A model generated the notes under the pieces. It was not told where the DNA came from. It ran no database searches and saw only the letters and a list, made by a program, of their open reading frames with translations. Of a stretch of DNA of 64,000 nucleotides, positions 54,401-63,077 are shown piece by piece. The stretch spans positions 3,658,001 to 3,722,000 of the forward strand of contig NZ_JACBZH010000001.1 of the NCBI RefSeq assembly GCF_013407855.1, given 5' to 3'. Within the stretch, counting starts at the first letter, position 1; each line of letters begins with the position of its first letter. The DNA comes from Actinopolymorpha rutila. Its GTDB lineage: Bacteria; Actinomycetota; Actinomycetes; Propionibacteriales; Actinopolymorphaceae. The translations under genes and the position numbers were made by a program.

Positions 54401-56440
54401 ATGCGCCGGAAGTATCCGAGGAACCAAAGGAACCCGAGGAAGTCGCCGTCCCTGCGCGTGGGCGTCGCCACCGCCGCCGTGGCCGCGGCGGCACTGGCGA
54501 TGAGCGGGGTGCCCGCCGTCGGTGCGCGAGCGTCGGTCCCGAGTGCGGCCGTCCAGGGCCGGCAGAGCGCCCAGAGTGGCCAGGACCCAACCACAGCAGG
54601 GGTTTCGGCCTCCCGCCAGGCGGCGTTCGTTCAGGCGGCGCGGGAGTACGCCGTACCGCTGCCGGTGCTGCTCGGTGTGTCCTACCTCGAGACGCGCTGG
54701 GATGCCCACAAGGGGCGGCCCTCCATGGCCGGCGGCTACGGCCCGATGCACCTGACCGACCTGGCCGCCGCCACGGCCCACGACGGCACGCCGGCTCCGG
54801 GCGAACGCGGCGACCCCGCGCGTCCGGGTGCGACGAGGACGCCCAGTGGCCCGGCGTTCCGGACCGTCGACCTCGCCGCCCGGTTGACCGGCGTGCGCAA
54901 GGCCACCTTGCGCACCGACCCGGCCGCCAACATCCGCGGCGGCGCGGCGGTGCTCGCGGAGTACCAACGCCGGTTGGGCGGAGCGGGCGCCACCGACCCG
55001 GGCGACTGGTACGGCGCGGTCGCGGCGTACTCCGGTGCCACCGAGCAGACCGCGGCCCGCGCGTTCGCCGACGACGTCTACGCCCAGATCGGTACGGGCG
55101 CGAGCCGGACGACCGACGACGGCCAGCGGGTCACCCTGGCGCCGACCGGCGTACGCGCCGACCGCACCTGGCTGCGCAAGCTGGGCTTGCGCACGACCAC
55201 GAACGCCGCACATACGCCGGAGTGCCCCGCCGACCTCGGGTGTGAGTGGATTCCCGCGCCCTACCAGGAGTTCGGCGACGGCGACTACGGCAACCACGAC
55301 CTCGCCGACCGGCCGAACAGCCAGAAGGTGCGCTACATCGTCATCCACAGCACCGAGGGCAGCTACGCCGGCACCGTGAACCTCGTCCAGGACCCGACGT
55401 ACGTCAGCTGGCACTACACGTTGCGCGACAGCGACGGCCACATCGCCCAGCACGTACCCACCAAGGACGTCGCCTGGCACGCGGGCAACTGGTACGTCAA
55501 CGCGAAGTCGATCGGCCTGGAGCACGAGGGCTATGCCGCGCGCGGTGACTGGTTCACCGAGGTGATGTACCGCAACTCCGCCTCCCTGGTGCGATACCTC
55601 GCCGCGAAGTACGACATCCCGCTGGACCGCCAGCACATCCTGGGCCACGACAACGTACCCGGCATCACTCCGGCCTACGTGGCCGGGATGCACTGGGACC
55701 CGGGTCCCTACTGGGACTGGGGCCACTACTTCGAGCTCCTCGGCGCACCGTTCACCCAGAACGCCACGGCCGCCTCCGGCGTCGTGACCATCAAGCCGAA
55801 CCCCGCGACCAACCGGCCCATCTTCACCAACTGCGAGGACAACCCCGGCCCGCCGTCGGAGGGCCGACCACGCCGCTGCCGGGCATGGCCCTCGTCGGCG
55901 CTGCTGCTGCACACCGAACCCCGCCAGAACGCTCCTCTGCTGAAGGACGTGGGCAGCAACCCGCCCAACGGCGTGAGTACGACCAACGTCGCCGACATCG
56001 GCAGCCGGGTCTCCACCGGGCAGCAGTACGCCGTCGCGGAGGTGCGTGTGGAGTGGACCGCGATCTGGTACCTCGGCCAGAAGGGGTGGTTCTTCAACCC
56101 CGCCGACGCTCCGCGCGCGGTGTGGACGAAGGCGACACTGGTGAAGCCCAAGCAGGGCAAGGATTCGGTGCAGATCTACGGTCGCGCCTACCCCGAGGCC
56201 TCCGCGTATCCGTCGGACGTTCCCGTGCAGCCGTTGGTGCCGTTGCAGTACACCTGGCCGGCCGGTCAGGAGTACGTGCTGGGGATGCAGCCGGAGGCGG
56301 AGTACTACCGTGCGGTGACCTTCGACCCCGCCGACCACCAGGTGATTCGTGGACAGCTGCGTTATTACCAGGTGCAGTTCGGCCATCGGATCGGCTACGT
56401 GCTCGCCGACGACGTCGACCTCGTGTCTCCCGGCAACTGA
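54401..56440 (+). CDS. Secreted bifunctional peptidoglycan hydrolase: lytic-transglycosylase-like plus N-acetylmuramoyl-L-alanine amidase
   Basis: 679 residues with a basic signal peptide (hydrophobic core about 19-42). Domain 1 (about 75-240) looks like a goose-lysozyme/SLT fold: PLPVLLGVSYLETRWDAHKG puts the likely catalytic Glu at 97, and AYSGATEQTAARAFADDVY matches the family tail. Domain 2 (about 300-450) is a zinc Amidase_2/PGRP domain: IHSTEGSY, WHAGNWYVN, GLEHEGYA and HILGHDNVPG give the ligands. The last 180 residues resemble SH3-like wall-binding repeats. Together they would cut the glycan strand and the MurNAc-L-Ala bond. ATG at 54401 has GGGGAGG six bases upstream. Confidence 0.9.
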   Translation: MRRKYPRNQRNPRKSPSLRVGVATAAVAAAALAMSGVPAVGARASVPSAAVQGRQSAQSGQDPTTAGVSASRQAAFVQAAREYAVPLPVLLGVSYLETRWDAHKGRPSMAGGYGPMHLTDLAAATAHDGTPAPGERGDPARPGATRTPSGPAFRTVDLAARLTGVRKATLRTDPAANIRGGAAVLAEYQRRLGGAGATDPGDWYGAVAAYSGATEQTAARAFADDVYAQIGTGASRTTDDGQRVTLAPTGVRADRTWLRKLGLRTTTNAAHTPECPADLGCEWIPAPYQEFGDGDYGNHDLADRPNSQKVRYIVIHSTEGSYAGTVNLVQDPTYVSWHYTLRDSDGHIAQHVPTKDVAWHAGNWYVNAKSIGLEHEGYAARGDWFTEVMYRNSASLVRYLAAKYDIPLDRQHILGHDNVPGITPAYVAGMHWDPGPYWDWGHYFELLGAPFTQNATAASGVVTIKPNPATNRPIFTNCEDNPGPPSEGRPRRCRAWPSSALLLHTEPRQNAPLLKDVGSNPPNGVSTTNVADIGSRVSTGQQYAVAEVRVEWTAIWYLGQKGWFFNPADAPRAVWTKATLVKPKQGKDSVQIYGRAYPEASAYPSDVPVQPLVPLQYTWPAGQEYVLGMQPEAEYYRAVTFDPADHQVIRGQLRYYQVQFGHRIGYVLADDVDLVSPGN

Positions 56441-56470
56441 CCTCGACCGAACTTGACCGAACTCAACTGA
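56441..56470. repeat. Imperfect 10-bp tandem repeat after the hydrolase stop
   Basis: CCTCGACCGA, ACTTGACCGA and ACTCAACTGA follow the stop codon directly, and the stop region (AACTGA) resembles the unit. It looks like a decayed version of the stop-codon repeat seen at 24161-24200. Confidence 0.6.
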
Positions 56471-56498
56471 ACTCGGCGGTCCGGCTGGGTGCGGCCAA

Positions 56499-56523
56499 CT
56501 ATGTCAACGTCCGCTTGACATAG
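56499..56523. promoter_or_regulatory. Perfect inverted repeat (9-7-9) over the Clp-N/HTH promoter, probable operator
   Basis: CTATGTCAA (56499-56507) and TTGACATAG (56515-56523) are exact reverse complements with a seven-base spacer. The right arm contains the -35 hexamer TTGACA. A dimeric repressor bound here would block RNA polymerase; the downstream product, which has its own HTH, is the obvious candidate. Confidence 0.75.
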
Positions 56524-56549
56524 GGCGATCATCCAACCAGTCTGTCTCC
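56515..56549 (+). promoter_or_regulatory. Promoter of the Clp-N/HTH gene (TTGACA-N17-CAGTCT, leaderless)
   Basis: TTGACA (56515-56520) is a perfect -35. After 17 bases comes CAGTCT (56538-56543), and six bases later the ATG at 56550. No Shine-Dalgarno sequence is present. Confidence 0.65.
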
Positions 56550-57308
56550 ATGGCTGTCAACGACTTGGATCTCGACCAGATCATCGCCGCGGTCGAAGGC
56601 GAACAGACCCAGGCCACTCCGCTGGAGCGGGTCGGTGCCGCTCGGTCGGCGGCGACCCGGTTGGATGCCCTTGCGCAGCACGTGGTCGCGCACTTCGTCG
56701 ACCAGGCCCGCCACGAGGGTGCGTCCTGGACCGACATCGGCGCGGCGCTCGGCGTCACCCGGCAGGCGGCTCAGCAGCGCTTCGTTCCGGCTGAGGGAGT
56801 CGACGTGGAGGCGGCGGGCAGTCGCGCCGCTCTCCCCTACAGCACCAGGGCGACCGCGACCCTTGCGGCGGCCCGCGAGCTGGCGGTCTCCCACCACCAC
56901 CGGTACGTCGACGACCTGCACCTGCTGCTGGCGTTGCTGGACAACCGCAGCGGTGGCGCGGTCGGTGCGGTGAAGGCCTCGGGTGTGCGGGTGGCCGACG
57001 CTCGCAAGGCCGCGCGATCACGGCTCACCGCGGAGGGTCCGCGCCGGGTCACGAAGAACCCCCCGCTGGGCCGGGCATCGGTTCGGGCGCTGGACGTCGC
57101 GGTGCGCGAGGCGCTTCGGCTGGGCCGTGGCGAGATCGGCACCGAGCACGTGCTTCTCGCCCTGACCAGCGACCCGCGCACTCCGGCGGGCCAGGCACTC
57201 GCCGAGGCCGGGCTGGACTACACCGCCCTGCGCGACGAGGTGGGCCGGCAGTCCGCACAGACCGCCGAGCGCCCCGCGGTCAAGCGCGCCGCCCGCAAGC
57301 GGGCGTAG
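56550..57308 (+). CDS. Clp N-terminal-domain protein with helix-turn-helix
   Basis: 252 residues. Residues about 8-85 hold a helical region with a helix-turn-helix (EGASWTDIGAALGVTRQAAQQRF). From about 90 to 235 two Clp N-terminal repeats follow: the first has SHHHRYVDDLHLLLALLDN and the second RLGRGEIGTEHVLLALTSD, the pattern of ClpA/ClpC N-domains that bind substrates and adaptors. There is no AAA+ ATPase domain. The tail is basic (RPAVKRAARKRA). It could be a DNA-binding sensor of misfolded protein or of Clp adaptors, repressing its own gene through the inverted repeat at 56499. ATG at 56550. Confidence 0.85.
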   Translation: MAVNDLDLDQIIAAVEGEQTQATPLERVGAARSAATRLDALAQHVVAHFVDQARHEGASWTDIGAALGVTRQAAQQRFVPAEGVDVEAAGSRAALPYSTRATATLAAARELAVSHHHRYVDDLHLLLALLDNRSGGAVGAVKASGVRVADARKAARSRLTAEGPRRVTKNPPLGRASVRALDVAVREALRLGRGEIGTEHVLLALTSDPRTPAGQALAEAGLDYTALRDEVGRQSAQTAERPAVKRAARKRA

Positions 57309-57360
57309 CACTTGGAGGTCCGCCCGGGGAACGCTCTGCTGGGCGGCGACCGTGGGCAGG

Positions 57361-57399
57361 TCAGCCCGGCAACCGACTCATGGTCAGTCGCCGGGCTGA
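57361..57399. terminator. Hairpin between the Clp-N/HTH and secreted-protein genes
   Basis: TCAGCCCGGC (57361-57370) and GCCGGGCTGA (57390-57399) pair perfectly around 19 bases, which include a further short pairing. It overlaps the stop codon of the convergent small gene. Confidence 0.65.
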
Positions 57400-57629
57400 C
57401 GCCAATCCGGGGTTGACGCCGGGTCGTCCGAGATCGGGTCACCCACGTAGCAGGTCCAGCCGCCGTCGCGTTCGGTCAGCGGCTTGGCGCACTGGTCCGA
57501 CCTTGTCCACCCGTGGCCGGAGTCGTAGTCCCTGAACGAAATGCTGTGGCCGCTGGTGGGAGCGCTGGCGGCGACGGTGAGTGCGGCCGGGACGAGCAGG
57601 GCGGCGAGAACGAGGCGTGGCTTGCGCAT
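57384..57629 (-). CDS. Small secreted protein, function unknown
   Basis: 81 residues. A clear signal peptide (RKPRLVLAALLVPAALTVAASA) is followed by about 55 mature residues with two cysteines (QCAKP, WTCYVG) that could form a disulfide, and a Ser/Asp/Pro-rich end. Composition is that of real protein rather than a shadow frame. ATG at 57629; no clear ribosome-binding site is seen. No family recognised. Confidence 0.55.
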   Translation of the reverse strand: MRKPRLVLAALLVPAALTVAASAPTSGHSISFRDYDSGHGWTRSDQCAKPLTERDGGWTCYVGDPISDDPASTPDWRQPGD

Positions 57630-57680
57630 GCCCGGTGGGTACCCGGCCGCGGCCGGATCCGAACCGCGGCCGGACAGCGG

Positions 57681-59030
57681 TCAGAACAGCGTGTGCGCCA
57701 CCTCGACGATCCGGTCCTCCTCGTCCACGACCGGGACCAGCCGCCACTTGTCGAACGCCGTGCACGGGTGGGAGATCCCGAAGCGCACCAGGTCGCCGAC
57801 GGCCAGGTCGGCCTCCGTCGGCAGGTCGAGGAACGCGTGCTGGTCGTTGAGGGCGCTGACGCGTACGCCCGTGACATCCCGGCGACGGCCGTCCGGCCCC
57901 ACGGCCGCACCTACCGACGGCAGCGCGACGTCGAACGGCACGTCCCGCCGACCGGCACCCACCAGCGCCCGGGTCGGCTCCGGCCGGGACAGGACGTACG
58001 CCCACACCTCCAGCGCGGCCCGCAACTCGTGCGGCCGGCCTCCGGTGGGCAGCGGGGTGGCGTGGCCGTACAACTCCTCGTCGTGGGTGACGTAGCCGCC
58101 GCTGCGGACGACCACCGTCGACGACGGTACGCCGGTCAGCTCCTGCGCGACCACGTCGAAGTACGTACTCCCGCCCGCGGACAGCAGCAGCCGGCCGTCG
58201 GGCACATCCACCAGGCCCTCCTCGCGCAGCGCGAGGCCGAGCGCGCGTACCTCCCGGCAGAACTCCGCGGCGGCGGCGAGCGCGACCTCGTCGCGCCCGT
58301 GCCCCAGCACGCCCTCGTAACCCGTCGCGCCCGCGACCCGGAGCATCGGTGCGGCGGCAGCGGCCCGGCCAACGGCCATCGCGGCGTCGTGGCCGCGCGC
58401 GCCGGTACGCCGGCCGGGTACGCCGATCTCGACGAGCACCGGCAGCGGCCGGCTCGCGGCGTGCGCGCGCAGCGCCTCGTCCAGCAGCGCCACGCCCTCG
58501 GTGCTGTCGACGCAGACGTAGACGGTGAGGTCGGGGTCGGCGGTCGTCGCCGCGGCCAGCCAGCCGATGCCGGCCGGGTCGACGAGTTGGTTGGCCAGCA
58601 GGATCCGGCGTACACCGCACTCCGCGTATGCGCGCACCTGCCCGATCGTCGCCGCGGTGATTCCCCACGCGCCTGCCCGCAGCTGCCGCGCGGTGACCTC
58701 CGGCGACATCGACGTCTTTCCGTGCGGTGCGAGCACCACGCCACGCTCGGCGCACCAGGCGGCCATCGTGGTGACGTTCGAGGCCAGCGCCGTCTCCCGC
58801 AGCACCATCAACGGGAAGGTGATTTCTCCGGTACGCAACCCGGCCTTGCGCTCGACCAGGTCCGCCGGCGTCAGCGGGGCGAGGGCGGTGAATGCCTTCT
58901 CCGCCGGGCCGATCGGTCGCTCTCGCAGCGCCGCCAGGGTGGCGTCGAGCACCTGCGCGTCGTAGGCGATGCCGGCCCCGGAAGCTTTCGCGGCGCCGGG
59001 AGCGGACGGGTCGTCGGGGGTTGCGGTCAT
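57681..59030 (-). CDS. PLP-dependent amino acid deaminase/aldolase (D-serine dehydratase / D-threonine aldolase-like)
   Basis: 449 residues, alanine-racemase-type fold III. The PLP lysine is in VLAPHGKTSMSPEV (PHxKT), and the C-terminal metal-binding motif NDQHAF plus HPCTAFDKW is that of D-serine dehydratase and D-threonine aldolase. It would turn a D-amino acid into a keto acid and ammonia (or glycine and aldehyde). ATG at 59030 overlaps the deacylase stop by four bases, so the two act together: the deacylase frees a D-amino acid and this enzyme breaks it down. Confidence 0.9.
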   Translation of the reverse strand: MTATPDDPSAPGAAKASGAGIAYDAQVLDATLAALRERPIGPAEKAFTALAPLTPADLVERKAGLRTGEITFPLMVLRETALASNVTTMAAWCAERGVVLAPHGKTSMSPEVTARQLRAGAWGITAATIGQVRAYAECGVRRILLANQLVDPAGIGWLAAATTADPDLTVYVCVDSTEGVALLDEALRAHAASRPLPVLVEIGVPGRRTGARGHDAAMAVGRAAAAAPMLRVAGATGYEGVLGHGRDEVALAAAAEFCREVRALGLALREEGLVDVPDGRLLLSAGGSTYFDVVAQELTGVPSSTVVVRSGGYVTHDEELYGHATPLPTGGRPHELRAALEVWAYVLSRPEPTRALVGAGRRDVPFDVALPSVGAAVGPDGRRRDVTGVRVSALNDQHAFLDLPTEADLAVGDLVRFGISHPCTAFDKWRLVPVVDEEDRIVEVAHTLF

Positions 59031-60631
59031 CGGCCGGCTTCTCCTCGTCGCAGGGCGCGTCCGGGGGTCGCGCCGGTGAGTTCGCCGCCGGCCAGCACGA
59101 GCTCGCCGGCGACCAGTACGTCGTCCACCCCGTCGGCCAGCTGCCTCGGATGGTCGTACGTCGCCTGGTCGGTGACCCGCTCGGGGTCGACCACCACGAC
59201 GTCGGCGACCGCGCCCTCGGCGAGCCGGCCCCGGTCGGCGAGCTGGAACCGCCGGGCGGGATGCCCCGCAAGGTGCCACGCGGCCTGCGGCCAGGTCCAG
59301 TCGCCGAGCTCGCGGGTGTGCCGGCCGAGGAAACGCGCGAACGCTCCCCAGCCGCGCGGGTGCGGATGGCCGCCGAGGTAGATGGCGTCGGAACAGCCGA
59401 CGTGACGGTCGTCGCGCAGCATCGCCCGCAGGTCGGACTCGTCACCGCCGGGGGCCGGGATGATCGCGCCCACCGCGAGGTCGCTGTCCAGCAACAGGTC
59501 GCACAGCAGGTCGGGCAGGTCCAGCCCGGACTCCGCACACGCCTGGGAGAGCGTACGTCCCTCCGCCCACCGGAACTTCTCCCCCGACACGTAGCCGAGG
59601 ATCGCCGGCGCCAGGTCGGCGCTGACCCGCGGGAACCAGTTCGCCCGCAGCTCGGCGCGCACGGCCTGGTCGGCGAGCCGGCGCAGGGTCGCCTCCACTC
59701 CGCCTCCCTGCACCTGCGGCGGCAGCGCCTTCATCGCCAGGATGGTGTTGCCGTAGATGTGCGGGTAGACGTCGAACGTCGCGTCCACACCGTCCGCGGC
59801 ACAGTCGGCGAGGTGGGCGAGGAGGGGCTCGGACCGCCCGCGCAGATGGGAGGCGTGAATCGGGACGCCGGTCGTCCGGCCGAGGTCGCGGGCCTCGACC
59901 ATGCCGGGCGCGTGGCCGCCGTCGTAGCTGCGCAGGTGGCTGACGTACGGCACACCCACCGCGGCCGCCACCCGGCACAGCGCGGCGAGCTCGTCGAAGT
60001 CGGCGAACACGCCGGGGACGTACTCCAGCCCGGTCGACACCCCGACCGCGCCCTCGTCCAGACCCTGCTCGACCAGGCGCACGAGTTCGGGCAACCGGTC
60101 GCCGGCGGGGTGGTCGTCGGGGCCGAGCACGTCGTGCCGGACGGTGCCGAGCGGTACGAGATAGGCGACGTTGACCGGCGTCCTGCGGTCGTAGAAGTCC
60201 AGCAGCTGTGCGACGGTGCAACCGTCCGCGAGTTCCGGCGGCGGCGTACCGTCCACGGCGGCGAAGTAGCGGGCGACGTAGGCCACCGTCTCCGCCGAGC
60301 CGGGCGCGAACGACAGGCCGTCCTGGCCGAGCACCACCGAGGTGACGCCCTGCCGGAGCATGGCCTCCTGGACGTCGGGGCGGGTGAGCACCGCGTCGGC
60401 GTGCACGTGGGAGTCGACGAAGCCGGGGAGAACGTAACGGCCGGTCACGTCCAGCACGGTCCGGGCGGAGACGGCGTCGCCGAGGTCTCCGACGGCGGCG
60501 ATCCGGCCGTCCCGGATGCCGACGTCCGCGCGTCGCGGACCTTCTCCGTTGCCGCCGTCACCGGCAGGGCCGCCCGGATCGGTGCCGTCCACGACGGTGC
60601 CGCCGGTCAGGAGGATGTCGTACTCGCTCAC
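59027..60631 (-). CDS. N-acyl-D-amino-acid deacylase (amidohydrolase)
   Basis: 534 residues. Starts with the beta-sandwich (EYDILLTGGTVVDGTDPGG), then the amidohydrolase barrel with the metal HxH in FVDSHVHADAVL; IHASHLRG gives a further histidine, and the D-aminoacylase-typical LGQDGLSFAPG is present. It hydrolyses N-acyl-D-amino acids to a D-amino acid and a carboxylate. GTG at 60631 has GAGG upstream. It is coupled to the PLP enzyme gene. Confidence 0.93.
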   Translation of the reverse strand: MSEYDILLTGGTVVDGTDPGGPAGDGGNGEGPRRADVGIRDGRIAAVGDLGDAVSARTVLDVTGRYVLPGFVDSHVHADAVLTRPDVQEAMLRQGVTSVVLGQDGLSFAPGSAETVAYVARYFAAVDGTPPPELADGCTVAQLLDFYDRRTPVNVAYLVPLGTVRHDVLGPDDHPAGDRLPELVRLVEQGLDEGAVGVSTGLEYVPGVFADFDELAALCRVAAAVGVPYVSHLRSYDGGHAPGMVEARDLGRTTGVPIHASHLRGRSEPLLAHLADCAADGVDATFDVYPHIYGNTILAMKALPPQVQGGGVEATLRRLADQAVRAELRANWFPRVSADLAPAILGYVSGEKFRWAEGRTLSQACAESGLDLPDLLCDLLLDSDLAVGAIIPAPGGDESDLRAMLRDDRHVGCSDAIYLGGHPHPRGWGAFARFLGRHTRELGDWTWPQAAWHLAGHPARRFQLADRGRLAEGAVADVVVVDPERVTDQATYDHPRQLADGVDDVLVAGELVLAGGELTGATPGRALRRGEAGR

Positions 60632-60729
60632 TCACACCTCGCCGCGTCCGCGCGCCCGGGGCCACCGGCTGGTGGCCTCGCGGCCGAGGTTATCCGGTCC
60701 GAGCCGATACCGGGCAGGCGTCCCGGATG

Positions 60730-61869
60730 TCAGGGCTCGGGATGCAGCTGGACCGCCCGGCCGGTCGCGGCGGCGGAGTAGATCGCGCACAGCAGGCGTA
60801 CGGTCTTCACGCCGTCGGTGACGTCGACGGCCGGCGGCCGGTCCTCCCGCAACGCGTCCAGGATGTCGCGCCACTGCGCCCGGTGACCGGCCAGGCCGAT
60901 CGCGGCCGGGTTCTGCGCGCCGCCGGCCGGTCCGCCGTTCGGTGGAGTGTCCGGTGGAGGGGGTACGCCGGGCAGGTCCCAGCGGGTGACCTTGTCGTGG
61001 GTGAGTTCGATGGTGCCCGTACTGGTGCGGAGGGTGAGGCACGCCGGATCGCCCGGGAGTACAGCCGTGGACGAGACCACCACGCCGAGCGCACCGGAGA
61101 CGAACCGCAGCGTGGCGACCGTGGTGTCCTCGGCCGACATCACCGCCGGGTCGTGTCCCAGCGTCGCGGACTGGGCGGTGACCTCGACCGGAGCGCCGAG
61201 GAACCAGCGGAGCAGGTCGATGTTGTGCACGGACTGGTTCATCACCGAACCACCGCCGCTCTCCTGTCGCCCCCGCCACGAGGCGCGCGCGTAGTAGTCG
61301 TCGTCGCGGTGCCAGTGGACGAACGTCTCGCCGAGGAGCGGCCGGCCGAGTTCGCCCGCGTCCAGCCGGCGCTTGATGTCGAGGTGCTGGGGCTCCAGCC
61401 GGCGTTGCGCCATCACCGACACCAGCAGGCCGGACTGGGCCGCCTCCCACGCGATCTCCTGCGCGGCGGCCACGTCCAGAGCCAGCGGCTTCTCCACCAC
61501 GACGTTGCGGCCGGCACGCAGGGCAGCCAGCGCCTGCGGCGCGTGGGTGGGGGTCGGCCCGCAGAGCACCACCAGGTCGAGGTCGCCTCGGGCGAGGATC
61601 TCGGCGGGGTCGGCCCTGGTGGCCCGGGGCCAGCCGAGTTCGGCGAGGTCGGTGTCCGCTCCCCCGCTCACCGCCACGAGTTCCACCTCCGACCGCAGCT
61701 CGGCGAGGACCCGTGCGTGGGTGACACCGATGCTGCCCAGACCGACCAGGCCGACGCGCCTGCGCGCGAGCGTCTGAGCCTGGCCGGGGGCGTGGCCGGG
61801 CGCCGGAGCCTGGCTGAGCGCCGGTGTCGGGCTCGGTGCCGGCGTCGTTGCCGGGCGAGTCGAGTCCAT
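60730..61869 (-). CDS. Gfo/Idh/MocA-family oxidoreductase
   Basis: 379 residues. An N-terminal Pro/Ala/Gln-rich extension of about 37 residues precedes the Rossmann motif VGLVGLGSIGVTHARVL; VVEKPLAL gives the EKP motif with the catalytic lysine. The second domain holds NQSVHNIDLLRWFLG with the usual H-x-x-D/H site. Such enzymes oxidise sugars or inositols with NAD(P). Substrate unknown; the neighbouring D-amino acid genes are on the same strand 98 bases downstream. ATG at 61869 has CAGGAG. Confidence 0.92.
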   Translation of the reverse strand: MDSTRPATTPAPSPTPALSQAPAPGHAPGQAQTLARRRVGLVGLGSIGVTHARVLAELRSEVELVAVSGGADTDLAELGWPRATRADPAEILARGDLDLVVLCGPTPTHAPQALAALRAGRNVVVEKPLALDVAAAQEIAWEAAQSGLLVSVMAQRRLEPQHLDIKRRLDAGELGRPLLGETFVHWHRDDDYYARASWRGRQESGGGSVMNQSVHNIDLLRWFLGAPVEVTAQSATLGHDPAVMSAEDTTVATLRFVSGALGVVVSSTAVLPGDPACLTLRTSTGTIELTHDKVTRWDLPGVPPPPDTPPNGGPAGGAQNPAAIGLAGHRAQWRDILDALREDRPPAVDVTDGVKTVRLLCAIYSAAATGRAVQLHPEP

Positions 61870-61931
61870 GTCGCTCCTGTCGATCCTGTCGATCCCTTGA
61901 CGCTGGGCGATGGTTTTCAGTCCGGACCGGA

Positions 61932-61960
61932 AGTGTAGGCCAATCGCTGGGCATGCTCAA
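61932..61960 (-). promoter_or_regulatory. Promoter of the Gfo/Idh/MocA gene
   Basis: On the minus strand TTGAGC (61955-61960), a 17-base spacer and TACACT (61932-61937). Transcription would start near 61925, giving a leader of about 56 bases with a normal ribosome-binding site. Confidence 0.6.
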
Positions 61961-61996
61961 CGCCACGCCAGGACCGGCGGCACCGCTCACCCGCAT

Positions 61997-62030
61997 CGTC
62001 GGCGCGGGCGTCGGCGCGGGCGTCGGCGCG
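61997..62030. repeat. 12-bp tandem repeat, 2.8 copies
   Basis: CGTCGGCGCGGG is repeated at 61997-62008 and 62009-62020, with a partial third copy to 62030, in the divergent intergenic region. Confidence 0.8.
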
Positions 62031-62139
62031 GTCGACCGAGCCGGCCGCGCACCTCCTCCCAGTCTGCCGCCGGGAGCAGCCGTACGGTGACGGAACGAGA
62101 GCGGCGCCGAGGCCGGGTCGAGCGCCGCGAGCCCGCCGG

Positions 62140-62145
62140 TAACGT
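62140..62145 (+). promoter_or_regulatory. Probable -10 element for the phosphotransferase gene
   Basis: TAACGT is followed by 11 bases and the ATG at 62157, so the leader would be only about four or five bases, too short for a Shine-Dalgarno site. Confidence 0.4.
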
Positions 62146-62156
62146 TCAGGCACGCG

Positions 62157-63077
62157 ATGAGTGTCGATCAGCGGCCGGACGGCGCACCCCCACCGTCCGG
62201 CGCAACGCTTCGGTGGGTACGCGAGGTCACCGGCCCAGGCGGCCTGGTGGCGTCCGTGCGGTTGATGGGTGTCGACTCGACCGCCCTGCACGCGGTCGAC
62301 GTCCTGAGCGCCACCGGCGTTCTGCACCGCCTCACCCTGCGCCGCTTCCACCGCACTGACCGGTTGCGCACCGACCCGTGGTACGCCCCCACGAACGAGG
62401 CCACCGTGCTCGGTCTGCTGGGCAGCACCGACGTACCCGCGCCCCGCCTCGTGGCCGCCGACACCACGCCGACGATGTGTGACGTACCCACGCTGCTCAC
62501 CACCCGCGTGCCCGGCAGCCCGCCGGCGCGCGCCGACCGGACCGTGCTGGCGCAGCTGGCGGAGACCCTCGCGCTCATCCACGCCGTGGACCTCCCTGTC
62601 GTACGGGCACTTCCGCCGTACCGGCCCTACTACGACCGCCAGCGCGACGGCGACCGCCGACCGCCGGCCTGGTCGGCGGCACCCCGGCTGTGGAGCCGGG
62701 TCTTCGACGTGGTGGCCGCCGGACCGCCGCCGGCGACCCTGGGATTCATCCACCGCGACTACCACCCCGGCCAGACGCTGTGGGACGGCGACCGCCTGGT
62801 CGGGGTGGTCGACTGGACCACCGGCTGCCTCGGTCCGCGCGGCATCGACCTGGCCCGGATGCGGCTCAACCTGGCCGGGCGCTACGGCGGCGAGGCAGCC
62901 GAACAGTTCCTGGCCCTCTACCGCGGGATGGGCGTGGCCGACGCGCACCATCCGTACTGGGATCTGCTGGACACCTGCGACGGACTGCTCGACGCACCCG
63001 AACCGTCGTCGCCAGTGGCCCGGGCGGAGTGGACGCGCTTCGAGGACTGGCTGGCCCGAACGGTCGCCCAGCTGTGA
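62157..63077 (+). CDS. APH-family phosphotransferase (aminoglycoside/choline kinase fold)
   Basis: 306 residues. The catalytic loop is FIHRDYHPGQTLW, where the usual metal-binding Asn of HxDxHxxN is Gln, and the magnesium Asp is in VGVVDWTTG. The N-lobe starts about residue 15 (TLRWVREVTGPGGLVASVRLM). It could phosphorylate a hydroxylated small molecule; the Asn-to-Gln change leaves activity open. GTGA overlap with the following methyltransferase gene. Confidence 0.87.
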   Translation: MSVDQRPDGAPPPSGATLRWVREVTGPGGLVASVRLMGVDSTALHAVDVLSATGVLHRLTLRRFHRTDRLRTDPWYAPTNEATVLGLLGSTDVPAPRLVAADTTPTMCDVPTLLTTRVPGSPPARADRTVLAQLAETLALIHAVDLPVVRALPPYRPYYDRQRDGDRRPPAWSAAPRLWSRVFDVVAAGPPPATLGFIHRDYHPGQTLWDGDRLVGVVDWTTGCLGPRGIDLARMRLNLAGRYGGEAAEQFLALYRGMGVADAHHPYWDLLDTCDGLLDAPEPSSPVARAEWTRFEDWLARTVAQL

